From NCBI RefSeq assembly GCF_001552595.1, contig NZ_BCRM01000001.1:1178001-1242000 (forward strand): a stretch of 64,000 nucleotides of DNA, given 5' to 3'. Source of the stretch: Rhodococcus erythropolis NBRC 15567. Lineage in GTDB: Bacteria > Actinomycetota > Actinomycetes > Mycobacteriales > Mycobacteriaceae. Made by a program: the position numbers and the translations under genes. Shown one piece after another: positions 15,977 to 24,676 of this stretch. A model generated the notes under the pieces. The model worked only from the letters and a program-made list of their open reading frames with translations, made no database searches and was not told where the DNA came from. Every line of letters begins with the position of its first letter. Within the stretch, counting starts at the first letter, position 1.

Positions 15977-17494
15977 ATGGCTGACATCAAAGCTATCGAC
16001 ATCCCCAAATGGGGGCTCTCCATGGAGGAGGGGTTGGTCAACGCGTGGCTCATCGAGGAAGGTGACTCGTTCACCAAGGGCCAGTTGATCTGTGAGATCG
16101 AGACCAGCAAGATCACCAACGAACTGGAGGCGCCGTTCGACGGTGTTCTCCGCAAGATCGTCGGCATACCGGGGCAGACTCTGCCCGTCGGTGCCGTGAT
16201 CGGTGTGTCCGCCGATGCGTCCACGACGGATGCGGAGATCGAGCAGTTCCTCGCCGCTCGCGGCGCAACCGCGCCGGCGGAAGAGCCGGCACCCTCACCA
16301 GTTGCCGAACCGGAGGCTCCCGCGACACCTACGGCTACACCCGCTGCGAAGGTGGTTGTTGCAGCGAAACCTGCACCAACCGGTTCCACCGTCGTACCGA
16401 GTGTTCTGCAGGGCACGACGCAGAGCGACGTGTTTGCGAGTCCTCGAGCACTCCGACGTGCCGAAGCGCTCGGAATCGATCTCGCCGCCGTAGTTGGTAC
16501 CGGCCCACTCGGGCGGATCAGTGTCCGAGACATCGACGACGCGATTCGTGACGCCGGTGGCACTGTTGCGACAGTAGCGCCGGCCACGAGATCCGGCCTC
16601 CCGCTGCGATCAACCGCCGACGACAGTGCCGTGCCTGCCACCCCGGTCGCACGCAGAACTGCCCGATCGCTGGGCGTAAACCTGCACGATTGTCGTCCGA
16701 CAGGCTCGCGGGGACGCGTCTGCGTCGCCGACGTGCACGACGCCGCTCGTTCCGCGCAGCTCCTGCCAGAAGCGGCGGCTCAGACGGGAACCATTGCCGT
16801 CGAACCCGAGTACGACACAATTCCGTTCACGCCCATGCGATCGGCAATCGCCGGCAGGTTGCAGGCGTCCAAGCAGCAGGCTCCCCATTTCCGGCTCACG
16901 GCGGATCTCGAGCTCGATGCGCTCCTCGCTCTGCGCAAGGAGATCAATTCGACTGTCCCGGCGGTCAAGCTGTCGGTCAACGACTTCATCGTGAAGGCCT
17001 GCGCGGCTGCGCTGATGAAGGTGCCGGACGTGAACGTCCAATTCGATGCCGCGAACGAATCGGTTCTTCGATTCGCGTCGGCGGATGTCTCGGTGGCAGT
17101 TGCACTTCCGACCGGACTGATTACGCCCATCGTGCGTAGTGCGAACACCAAGTCGTTGGCGGACATCTCCGGTGAGGTGCTCTCGTTGGCCACCAAGGCG
17201 AAGACCGGCAAACTCCGTCCCGAAGAATTCCAAGGCGGAACGTTCACGGTGTCCAACCTCGGCATGTTCGGGATCAAGGCATTCGACGCGATCATCAACC
17301 CGCCCCAGGGAGCGATCCTGGCCGTAGGTGCGGGGGAGAAGCGGGCCGTGGTGGTCGGCGACAGTGTTTCCGTCCGGACCGTGATGACCGTGACCCTCTC
17401 GTGCGATCACCGGGTGATCGACGGAGCCTTGGGTGCGACCTTCCTTCGGGAGCTCCAGCGCTTTGTCGCTTCTCCCGCGCTGATGTTGGTGTAA
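15977..17494 (+). CDS. acoC: Dihydrolipoamide acyltransferase (E2) with two E3-binding domains
   Basis: A 505-residue E2 core of the complex that moves the acyl group from E1 to CoA. Domains in order: a lipoyl domain (1-80) with the lipoylated Lys45 in ETSK; an Ala/Pro-rich linker; a peripheral subunit-binding domain (about 153-192, ASPRALRRAEALGID and GPLGRISVRDID); a second, diverged copy (about 221-258, ATPVARRTARSLGVN and GSRGRVCVADVHD); and the catalytic domain with the His478/Asp482 motif DHRVIDG. Two subunit-binding domains in one E2 are unusual. It starts 2 bp after acoB. An acetoin substrate is inferred from context. Confidence 0.85.
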   Translation: MADIKAIDIPKWGLSMEEGLVNAWLIEEGDSFTKGQLICEIETSKITNELEAPFDGVLRKIVGIPGQTLPVGAVIGVSADASTTDAEIEQFLAARGATAPAEEPAPSPVAEPEAPATPTATPAAKVVVAAKPAPTGSTVVPSVLQGTTQSDVFASPRALRRAEALGIDLAAVVGTGPLGRISVRDIDDAIRDAGGTVATVAPATRSGLPLRSTADDSAVPATPVARRTARSLGVNLHDCRPTGSRGRVCVADVHDAARSAQLLPEAAAQTGTIAVEPEYDTIPFTPMRSAIAGRLQASKQQAPHFRLTADLELDALLALRKEINSTVPAVKLSVNDFIVKACAAALMKVPDVNVQFDAANESVLRFASADVSVAVALPTGLITPIVRSANTKSLADISGEVLSLATKAKTGKLRPEEFQGGTFTVSNLGMFGIKAFDAIINPPQGAILAVGAGEKRAVVVGDSVSVRTVMTVTLSCDHRVIDGALGATFLRELQRFVASPALMLV

Positions 17495-17500
17495 GGGGCT

Positions 17501-18898
17501 GTGGTGGAAAGCAATACGTCGAAGAAGTACGACGTTCTTGTCATCGGTGGTGGCCCCGGTGGTTACGTGGCGGCGATCCGGGCCGCCCAGTTGGGGTTGA
17601 ACGTTGCGCTGGTAGAACGTGATCGCCTCGGCGGAATCTGCCTCAACTGGGGTTGTATCCCCACCAAAGCGATGCTTCACGGCGCGGACGTCGCGCATAC
17701 CTTGAGTGAACTCGACAAATACGGATTCAGTTCGGCGTCTGTCCAGTTCGACATCTCGAAGTTGGTGTCGTTCAGCCGAGGGGTTTCGGAGAAATTGTCC
17801 GGCGGTGTTGCCTACCTGATGAAGAAGAACGGCGTAGACGTCATCTCAGGCACCGCGAAGTTGGTGGACAAGGGCGTCGTGTCCGTGGAAGGTCAGACGT
17901 ATCGAGCCGACCACGTGATCATTGCAACCGGCGCCCGGCCGCGTTCGATTCCCGGGGTTGCCCCCGACGGTGATCGGGTGTGGACCTACTTCGACGCACT
18001 CGTCCCGAAGGAACTACCGAAGTCGCTGCTCGTGATCGGGTCCGGCGCGATCGGAGTCGAATTCGCCAGCCTGTACCGCGATCTCGGCACCGAGGTGACC
18101 ATCGTCGAGATGGCACCACACATCATGCCGGTCGAGGACGAAGAGATTTCGGCGTTCGTGCGCAAGCAGTTCGAGAAGCGTGGCATCACGATTCACACCG
18201 GAGCCTCGGTGTCGGCGGTGACCGTCGGCGCCGACGCCGTCGAAGTGAACGTGCAGACGAGCGACGGTGTCCAGGCGGTGACCGTGGACCGGGTGTTGGT
18301 GGCTGCCGGGATCACCGGCAACGTCGAGGATCTGGGGTTGGAGGCTCTGGGCGTCGAGATCGAGCGTGGTGCGATCGTCACCGACCAGTGGTGCCGTACC
18401 AGTGCCTTCGGGATCTACGCAATCGGTGACGTCGCGGGCGCTCCATGTCTGGCGCACAAGGCAAGTCACGAAGCTGTCCTGTGCGTCGAAAAGCTGGCAG
18501 GCGTGGCCGATGTTCATCCGCTCGATCGCGACTACGTTCCGGGATGCACGTATGCCCGCCCGCAGGTGGCGAGTCTGGGTCTGACGGAGAAGCAGTGCGC
18601 CGGTACTGGTCGCACGCTGCGGGTCGGACACTTCGACCTGCAGGCGAACGGCAAGGCATTGGCGATCGGCGAGGCCGAAGGCTTCGTCAAGACGATCTTC
18701 GACGCCGATACCGGGGAACTGCTCGGCGCGCACATGGTCGGTCCGGATGTGACCGAGCAGATCCAGGGTTTCGGTATCGCCCGATCCCTCGAAGCCACCG
18801 GCGATGATCTCGCCGAGGTCGTGTTTGCTCATCCGACGCTCTCGGAGGCAATGCACGAGTCTGTGCTCTCGGCGCTGGGGAGACCCCTCAACGCATGA
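17501..18898 (+). CDS. lpdA: Dihydrolipoyl dehydrogenase (E3)
   Basis: A 465-residue flavoprotein that reoxidises dihydrolipoamide on E2 with NAD+. The FAD motif VLVIGGGPGGYVAAIRAAQLG, the redox disulphide GGICLNWGCIPTKAM, the NAD motif VIGSGAIGVEFASLY, the FAD-closing YAIGDVAG segment and the C-terminal catalytic HPTLSE are all present. The length is normal. The GTG start lies 6 bp after the E2 stop. It is the last gene of the aco-type operon and is followed by a strong hairpin. The genome probably has another E3 for the housekeeping complexes (inference). Confidence 0.93.
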   Translation: MVESNTSKKYDVLVIGGGPGGYVAAIRAAQLGLNVALVERDRLGGICLNWGCIPTKAMLHGADVAHTLSELDKYGFSSASVQFDISKLVSFSRGVSEKLSGGVAYLMKKNGVDVISGTAKLVDKGVVSVEGQTYRADHVIIATGARPRSIPGVAPDGDRVWTYFDALVPKELPKSLLVIGSGAIGVEFASLYRDLGTEVTIVEMAPHIMPVEDEEISAFVRKQFEKRGITIHTGASVSAVTVGADAVEVNVQTSDGVQAVTVDRVLVAAGITGNVEDLGLEALGVEIERGAIVTDQWCRTSAFGIYAIGDVAGAPCLAHKASHEAVLCVEKLAGVADVHPLDRDYVPGCTYARPQVASLGLTEKQCAGTGRTLRVGHFDLQANGKALAIGEAEGFVKTIFDADTGELLGAHMVGPDVTEQIQGFGIARSLEATGDDLAEVVFAHPTLSEAMHESVLSALGRPLNA

Positions 18899-18903
18899 GC
18901 ACA

Positions 18904-18945
18904 GTCCGCGTGCGTGAACGACGTCCTACGTTCACGCACGCGGAC
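18904..18945. terminator. Strong hairpin after the aco operon
   Basis: Perfect 16-nt arms (GTCCGCGTGCGTGAAC and its complement) enclose a 10-nt loop, starting 6 bp after the E3 stop codon. No U-tract is seen, as is common in actinobacteria. It separates the operon from the regulator gene. Confidence 0.8.
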
Positions 18946-18951
18946 AACTCT

Positions 18952-18966
18952 GCAACCGGGTGCAAC
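18952..18966. promoter_or_regulatory. Two GCAAC direct repeats upstream of the AcoR-like gene
   Basis: GCAAC occurs at 18952 and 18962, 10 bp apart, about 40 to 52 bp before the regulator's GTG start. It has the same unit and phasing as the four repeats before acoA, which suggests that the regulator also acts at its own promoter. Confidence 0.6.
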
Positions 18967-19003
18967 GCTCGCTTTCGATGACCCCATCACATAGGACTGG
19001 AGT

Positions 19004-20243
19004 GTGATCGGCGCAACGAATCGACTCGAACCGGCCCTGGGTAGTGGTGAAGACCCGGCGCAGTACGCACGTGTTCTCGAATCCGTGTACGAAGCAACGA
19101 TGTCCGGGCGCAAACCGCCCGCGCGCCCGCGCTCCGTGATCGCCGATTCGTGGTCGCGTCTGCGCGCCCTCGGTCTCGATCCGGAGCGGTGTTCGATCAC
19201 GAAGACCACTCGTGCCTCGGAGATCGAAGAGAGTCGGGGTTGCGGCCGGAATGACTGAGATCTTCGACGAGGCGGTACGCGGTCTGGCGCCGCTCGTCGG
19301 CCCGGACGACGCGAATTTGATAGTGGTGGCGGACCGACAGGGTCGCATCCTCTGGCGCCACGGGCCCGGTCGAATGCTGGATCGGGCCGAACGCCTCGGG
19401 ATGATCGAGGGTGCGTCGTGGACCGAGGAAGCTGTCGGTACCAACGGGATCGGTACTTCGTTGGCATCAGGTTCGGCAGTGCAGGTGTTCTCGGCCGAGC
19501 ACTACTCGCGCTCGCAGCATCCGTGGACTTGCTCCGGGGCGACGGTTCGGGATCCGCGTAGTCGCCGGGCGCTCGCCGTCGTCAACGTCGCCGGCGCAGC
19601 GGGCACTGTCCACCCGTCGACTCTCGCTTTGGTGGACAGCGTGGCCAGACTGGCGGAATCCGCACTGCGGGAGAAGCATCGAATCGGATTGGATCGGCTT
19701 CGGATGATCTCGGCGTCGACGCTGGCTCGCGCGAGTCAGCCGACAATGGTTGTGGACCGTAGTGGCTGGGTTGCTGCGGTGGATTCGATGGCGCCGATCT
19801 ACCGCATCGCACTGCCGAAAGTGATGAGCAGCGGCGAGCATTGGCTCCCGTCACTCGGATTGTGTATGTGCGAGCCACTTCCGGGCGGCTGGCTCATTCG
19901 CCCTCAGACGAACCCGGCGTCTGGAAATGTCTGTGCCGAAGTCGAATTGGACCTGCGAGATTCGAATGCGATGGAACTGCGGTACTCCTCGGACTTGGGA
20001 GGTTGGAGCATCGACCTCAGCCCGCGTCATTCGCAGATCCTCCTGGCTCTGACACAGGCGCCCGAGGGTCTCACGGCCTCGCAGCTCGCCTCAGAGTTGT
20101 TCGGCGATCCGCGTAAGACGGTGACCGTCCGGGCCGAGATGTCGAGGTTGCGTAAGCGATTGGCTGGAATCGTGCTGGCTCAGCCCTATCGCTTCGACCC
20201 GGCGGTGAGGGTAAAGACCGTCCCTGCTGTGCGCCTTTATTAA
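19004..20243 (+). pseudogene. AcoR-like GAF-domain regulator, apparently frameshifted
   Basis: The reading frame from the GTG at 19004 encodes the usual N-terminus of actinobacterial AcoR-like regulators (RPRSVIADSWSRLRALGLDPER) but ends at 19258. The next frame continues the protein without loss: EIFDEAVRGLAPL, then the GAF-type segment SWTEEAVGTNGIGTSLASG and AVQVFSAEHYSRSQHPWTCS, then a C-terminal winged-helix-like region (LTASQLASELFGDP, TVRAEMSRLRKRL). Removing one G from the GGGG at 19236-19239 joins the frames. Unlike classical AcoR there is no AAA+ sigma-54 domain. The last residues (AVRLY) and stop come from the palindromic repeat at 20224. A sequencing error, phase variation or real decay are all possible; an ATG at 19251 could give a shorter protein. 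Confidence 0.75.
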
Positions 20244-20273
20244 CCGCGGGGGGTTAATAAAGGCGCACAGCAG
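20224..20273. repeat. Palindromic repeat, copy 2 of 3, forming both convergent gene ends
   Basis: A 50-bp palindrome with 22-nt arms (core GCTGTGCGCCTTTATTAACC and its complement) around a GCGGGG centre. The rightward regulator stops at TAA 20241-20243 and the leftward LtrA gene at 20254-20256. Both stops, and both encoded C-termini (AVRLY), lie inside the palindrome. It is the exact reverse orientation of copy 1 at 1143-1186. Confidence 0.95.
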
Positions 20274-21465
20274 AGCGGCGCGAACGCCGCACCTGCGCAT
20301 ACTCGTAGCCGTTCTGCCAGGTCACGGTGGCCACCAGCACCCAGATGATCCACGTGGCGCTCATGTGCGTGCCGACAATGCCCATGACGATGGGGACGGC
20401 GGTGCAGGGGAGCGCCCAGCCGAGCAGCCACCGTCGGTCCGATCGCGCAAACAGCCCCGCCACGGTGCTGATTCCGAAATAGACTGCGATGCTTCCGCAC
20501 AACAACCACCGTAGGTTCGCGGGTGTGTGTTCCGCGCCGTGTTCGGTGGCAGCTCCGAGGCCCGCGACCAGAACCGCGATAGCGCCGGTGGTGAAACAGT
20601 GCAGTGCCATGTCGATGCGAGCGGGAAACTTCTCGGGCTGCAGGTGCGGAACACCGGCGTGGCCGTAGAGAAGCGAGAGTGCCCACATACCCGAGAGCAG
20701 GACAAACGATCCGACTGCGAGGCTGACCACCGTGGAGTCCCAGGTGAGCTTCGAGGCTGCAGAGATCACGAGGATCACACCCTCGCCCAATACGATGATG
20801 ACGTACAGGCCCAGCCGCTCGGCAAGATGAGCCCGATCGGAGTGCAGGGCTTCGAGTTCGGGCATCCGGTCGTCCTTGAACCCGCGAACCTTGATGATGC
20901 GGTCGAGCTTTTCCTGCGCGTCTTCCATGATCGCGCTGCCGGAGACGAGGAACATGATCAGCAGATCGATGGTCACACCGGCAGTCCAGAGCCAGAACCG
21001 AGTTTCACCCTCGAACCAGAACGAGACGATCCACGGGATCACACCGAGAGACATCTGGGCGATCGGCCAGTCCACGACGATCTGGCCGTTGTGCCACACC
21101 CGACTCGCGAGCAGACGTACGGCCACGTAGGCGACAGCGAAGGCCAGCGCATGGTTGTCGTGGATGCCGGCCACGGCCGCCATCATGACTGCCAGTCCGA
21201 ACATGGCGATCAGCATGCTCGGGATTCGGACGCGGTCGCCGGCAACGTTGCCGTACATCGTGAACGTCGCCCATGCGGTCCAGAACGCGAGATAGAGCAA
21301 GGCGTAGAGCGCGACATCCGACCACGACGGCGAACCGTGGAGCAGGTGAGCCAGCTGACCGATACCGGCTACCACGACCAGGTCGAAGAACAATTCGATC
21401 CATGACGCGTGTCGCTCGAGCACCGCCTTCTGCTTCGAGTCTGGTTCATTTCCGAGTTCCGACAT
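20254..21465 (-). CDS. Low temperature requirement protein A (LtrA) family membrane protein
   Basis: A 403-residue polytopic membrane protein of the LtrA family. The family start WIELFFDLVVVAGIGQLAHLL is clear, and about eleven hydrophobic segments follow, with the conserved GLYVIIVLGEGVILVISAA segment in the middle. The biochemical role of the family is not established; the name comes from a Listeria mutant that grows poorly in the cold. The last residues (SAVRLY) are encoded by a palindromic repeat shared with the convergent regulator gene, so the natural C-terminus may have been altered. It stands alone, convergent to the AcoR-like gene. Confidence 0.88.
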   Translation of the reverse strand: MSELGNEPDSKQKAVLERHASWIELFFDLVVVAGIGQLAHLLHGSPSWSDVALYALLYLAFWTAWATFTMYGNVAGDRVRIPSMLIAMFGLAVMMAAVAGIHDNHALAFAVAYVAVRLLASRVWHNGQIVVDWPIAQMSLGVIPWIVSFWFEGETRFWLWTAGVTIDLLIMFLVSGSAIMEDAQEKLDRIIKVRGFKDDRMPELEALHSDRAHLAERLGLYVIIVLGEGVILVISAASKLTWDSTVVSLAVGSFVLLSGMWALSLLYGHAGVPHLQPEKFPARIDMALHCFTTGAIAVLVAGLGAATEHGAEHTPANLRWLLCGSIAVYFGISTVAGLFARSDRRWLLGWALPCTAVPIVMGIVGTHMSATWIIWVLVATVTWQNGYEYAQVRRSRRSAVRLY

Positions 21466-21530
21466 AAAGCTCAGTATCGGTTATCGGCATCAACAGTGCT
21501 GGTAGGCAGCGAAGTTGTCCGTTTTTTTGA

Positions 21531-21731
21531 AGTAGTGCTTATGCTGTCCGCGCTCACGCGCATGCCGTCAGGGAGGGGCAGGCTCCCATCTGGATCGCGT
21601 GCACCGTGGACGCCGTCGTGGACGGTGGTGATCACAAGATCGTGACAGGATCGGTGGACGACGCCTGGCACTGCGAGGCGAATCCACTGACCTATCACCG
21701 GCGTGTATTCGGTACGCACTCACCGTCGTGA
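21531..21731 (+). pseudogene. C-terminal remnant of a flavin reductase-like protein
   Basis: An open frame of 66 residues without a usable start codon. It reads like the C-terminal third of a flavin reductase (FMN-binding split barrel) domain: APIWIACTVDAVVDGGDHKI, then VTGSV, then NPLTYHRRVFGTHSPS. The GDH..V.G.V and PL.YHRR.FGTH patterns are those of the family. A TGA at 21528 closes the frame upstream and no N-terminal part is visible before it, so the rest of the gene was probably lost. It fills most of the gap between LtrA and the next small gene. Confidence 0.65.
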
Positions 21732-21752
21732 GTGATCCAGGAAAGGAAAGCC

Positions 21753-22043
21753 ATGTATGTACTGGTGGACAACGGCCGCGTCAGCGTCCGCGATGTGGAC
21801 AACCTGAAGGCCTTTCACGTCGAGGTGACCGGCGACATCGCCGATTCCGAACTGGACGAGCTCTTGCGCCTTCGGAATTACGGATACGTCAGCGGTGGAA
21901 GTGCATTCATCTCGGTAGCCCGTGTTCGCGAGAGCGCCACTGACGTCGACGGAGTGGCGGCGATGGTCGACTACGCCCAGGGCAAGGGCTGGGTCGACGA
22001 CGACGGTGAAGCGTTGCAGGCGCACATCGTTCGCCGGCAGTGA
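21753..22043 (+). CDS. Small conserved-looking protein of unknown function
   Basis: A 96-residue acidic soluble protein (MYVLVDNGRVSVRDVDNLKA; GDIADSELDELLRL; VDGVAAMVDYAQGKGWVDDD). I do not recognise a domain. The ATG at 21753 is preceded by GGAAAGGAAAG, a good ribosome binding site. Codon use matches the neighbours. It ends 4 bp before the convergent large membrane-protein gene. No signal peptide or membrane segment is visible. Confidence 0.7.
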   Translation: MYVLVDNGRVSVRDVDNLKAFHVEVTGDIADSELDELLRLRNYGYVSGGSAFISVARVRESATDVDGVAAMVDYAQGKGWVDDDGEALQAHIVRRQ

Positions 22044-22047
22044 ACGC

Positions 22048-24465
22048 TCAGACCATGTCGTTCTTCTGCAGCCAGCGCAGGGTCGGCCAGCCGCAGAACA
22101 CCGGGAGCCAGCAGGTCAGGACTCGGTAGAGCAGAACCGACGGCACAGCGATGCTTGCCGGCAATCCGAACGCGGACAGGCCACCGATGAGGGCGGCCTC
22201 GACGGCTCCGACGCCACCCGGTGTCGGAGCTGCCGAGGCGAGGGTTCCACCGATCATCGTCACGATGGTGACGGTGATGAACGTCGTTCCGCCGCCGAAT
22301 GCCTCGACGCTTGCCCACAGAGCCAGGGCGGCACCGAGAGTTGTTGCAGCGCTGCCGCCCACGATGATGAGGAATCGGGTCGGGTTTCGTGCAAGTTGGC
22401 TCAGTTCACCCAACACCTCGGTGATCTGAGGACGCAGATCGTCGCGCAGCCACCCACGAAGTTTCGGAATGAACATGAATGCACCGAGAACTCCGAGCGC
22501 GACGCCACCCGCCAGATACAGAACAGTGGATCCCGGGATGAAGTGCGAGAGGTTTGTATCGCGTCCGGCGACGATCGAGAAGAAGATCAGCAAGCCGACG
22601 TGGGTGACCACCTGAACCGTCTGTTGAAGCGCGACTGCGGCCGTTGCACGGACGGTACCGAGTCCGCCCTTCTGCAGGAACCGCACACTCAGGGCGAGCC
22701 CGCCGACTCCGGCCGGAGTTGTCGTCGCGGCAAAGGTGTTGGCCACCTGCATGATCAGGAGGTTGCGGTAACTGACCATCGACGACGCACAGGCCCACAG
22801 GGCCGCTGCCGCGCCGACGTACGTCAGTGCGGAGACGCCGAGGCCGAGCAGTGCCCACCACCAGTTGGCTGTCTTCAACTCCGTGATGAATGCGGGTACC
22901 TGGCTGATGAACGGATAGGCGACGTAGACCAATCCGATGAGCAGAACGAGCTGGATCAGTTGATTGCGACTGAACCGGGTGACCTGTGCGGGAGCGACCT
23001 TTTCGATCCCGTTCTTCGCGCCGACCTCGTCTCGGATCTCGGTCATCAATTTTGCCGAATCCTCGGCGGTCCGCCGAATTCGGTTGGGCAACGCCGAGGT
23101 GGTCAATCGGCCGGAGGCAGCGAGAATCGTGTCTGCGCCTTGCGCACGAATCGCGGCGTCCACCGCTGCGTCGACGCCGAACAGTGATGCGGTGGCAAAA
23201 AGAAGTTGGGCGTTGTCGGACTGCATCTGAACTTCGGTGGCGCCGAATTCGGAGTACGCGTAGCCGCCGAAGAGGATCGTTCCGCCCTCGACGCGAATCT
23301 CGGAAGCGCGCAGGTCACCGTGCGCCATCTGATGTACGTGAATGGTGTGCAGTGTTTGCCACAACGCGTCGATCAGTTTGGAGGATTCTTCCTCGTCCGC
23401 CTGGTTTTCGACGGCGACGGCAAGTGGGATACCGCGGGGGCTCGGGCGGGCGTACATCTCCCATCCGCGATCGAGCACCGAGATGGCGACGGCTTTGGAA
23501 CTGGCCAGACCGATGTCGGCGAACGCGATACCCATCAGCGCGCGATGTTCGACGGCGCGCCGAAGCGATCCGTAAGGGGGAGGAGTTTCACGGTTCCGGA
23601 ACGAGATCCAGCGGAACGTCTGTCGAATTGCTCCGCTGCTTCGCTGGTTCTGTCCGTACAACTCGACAATCAGTTCGTCGAACGGTTCGTCGTCCGGAGC
23701 CTTGTCGATGTCGGCGGACATGACCAGCGGGCCGATTCCCGAGGGACTCACGACGCGGAAAGCGGTGACGCGGTAACCACGCCGCGCGAGCACGCGTACT
23801 GCAGAGTCCAACGGCACTTCGAGGGCAGGTGTGCCGACGGCAAGAACGATCACCGCGCCGATCAGATAGCCGACGGCGAGACCCAGCATCGATCGGGCGG
23901 GAACGATCGAGCTGACGATCAGGTGAATGGGCGCAAACAGCAGAAGCAGCGTCCACCAGGCTCGTCGCCACTTTTTCGGTAGCCACGGACCCGAGACGGT
24001 GAGCACCGCCGCGAGCATCGCAATCCACCGCGGATCGTCGAGAAATTGGGACAGGAACGTGGCGTCGAGTCGGTCGGGGACGTCGAGGTGCCACTTGGGT
24101 GCGGCGAGTCCTGTACCGGTGAACGACAGCGCGAGTCCGGCGCACAGGCCGGCAGCGGCGTATCCGGCCAGCAACTTCCATCGGCGCCCCACGATGAGCC
24201 CGATCAGAATGGCAAACGGTAGCGCCAGGATTGCGATGCCGTAGAGGAGGTACACAGTGTCGGACAGGCTCGGCGACAGCACTCCGACGATGTTGGACAC
24301 CGACGTTTCGAGGGCGTCCCACTGACTTCGGGTGATCAGAGAGCCCGCGATGACGCCGCCGAGCAGCACGGCAGCGATCGCGACCCGCATGATGTCGCTC
24401 GTACGGCGGTGCAGTGGTGGCAGGAGGCTTCCCGTTACCGGGATCTCCCGTCCGTCTACTCGCAT
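22048..24465 (-). CDS. Membrane protein: kinase-like domain fused to LPG synthase/flippase-type TM domain
   Basis: An 805-residue protein in three parts. The N-terminus has about six membrane segments (from MRVAIAAVLLGGVIAGSLI). A central soluble region of about 300 residues has a protein-kinase-like core: HVHQMAHGDLRASEIRVEGG resembles a catalytic loop, but the Asn is missing and the DFG position reads LFGG, so catalysis is doubtful. The C-terminal 330 residues form the UPF0104/AglD/MprF-type membrane domain, with NTFAATTTPAGVGGLALSVR and SAAPTPGGVGAVEAALIGG. That domain moves or synthesises lipids in known cases; no aminoacyl-transferase domain is present. The substrate is unknown. An internal ATG at 24390 is an alternative start. 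Confidence 0.82.
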   Translation of the reverse strand: MRVDGREIPVTGSLLPPLHRRTSDIMRVAIAAVLLGGVIAGSLITRSQWDALETSVSNIVGVLSPSLSDTVYLLYGIAILALPFAILIGLIVGRRWKLLAGYAAAGLCAGLALSFTGTGLAAPKWHLDVPDRLDATFLSQFLDDPRWIAMLAAVLTVSGPWLPKKWRRAWWTLLLLFAPIHLIVSSIVPARSMLGLAVGYLIGAVIVLAVGTPALEVPLDSAVRVLARRGYRVTAFRVVSPSGIGPLVMSADIDKAPDDEPFDELIVELYGQNQRSSGAIRQTFRWISFRNRETPPPYGSLRRAVEHRALMGIAFADIGLASSKAVAISVLDRGWEMYARPSPRGIPLAVAVENQADEEESSKLIDALWQTLHTIHVHQMAHGDLRASEIRVEGGTILFGGYAYSEFGATEVQMQSDNAQLLFATASLFGVDAAVDAAIRAQGADTILAASGRLTTSALPNRIRRTAEDSAKLMTEIRDEVGAKNGIEKVAPAQVTRFSRNQLIQLVLLIGLVYVAYPFISQVPAFITELKTANWWWALLGLGVSALTYVGAAAALWACASSMVSYRNLLIMQVANTFAATTTPAGVGGLALSVRFLQKGGLGTVRATAAVALQQTVQVVTHVGLLIFFSIVAGRDTNLSHFIPGSTVLYLAGGVALGVLGAFMFIPKLRGWLRDDLRPQITEVLGELSQLARNPTRFLIIVGGSAATTLGAALALWASVEAFGGGTTFITVTIVTMIGGTLASAAPTPGGVGAVEAALIGGLSAFGLPASIAVPSVLLYRVLTCWLPVFCGWPTLRWLQKNDMV

Positions 24466-24676
24466 CTCGCCAGAACTCTCTTCTCTCGGGGGTTACCGAC
24501 CGTCTCAGTTACCTCGATCAAGGTACCGCGTGGGGGTTCGGCGCCTGGGAAGCCGGACCTGTCGTTACCTCCTCGATGCCAAGCAACATTCGCTTCGGCC
24601 CCGCGGCGGAGGGCTTCGGCGCGTAAAATTCACTTTCCGGACGTTCGTTCATTTCGACGACAGGGAGTGCGTATTC

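Noticed and set aside
21753-22043. Continuation of the flavin reductase remnant
   Set aside because: The small protein has its own ribosome binding site, a different frame and no flavin reductase features, so I treat it as a separate gene.
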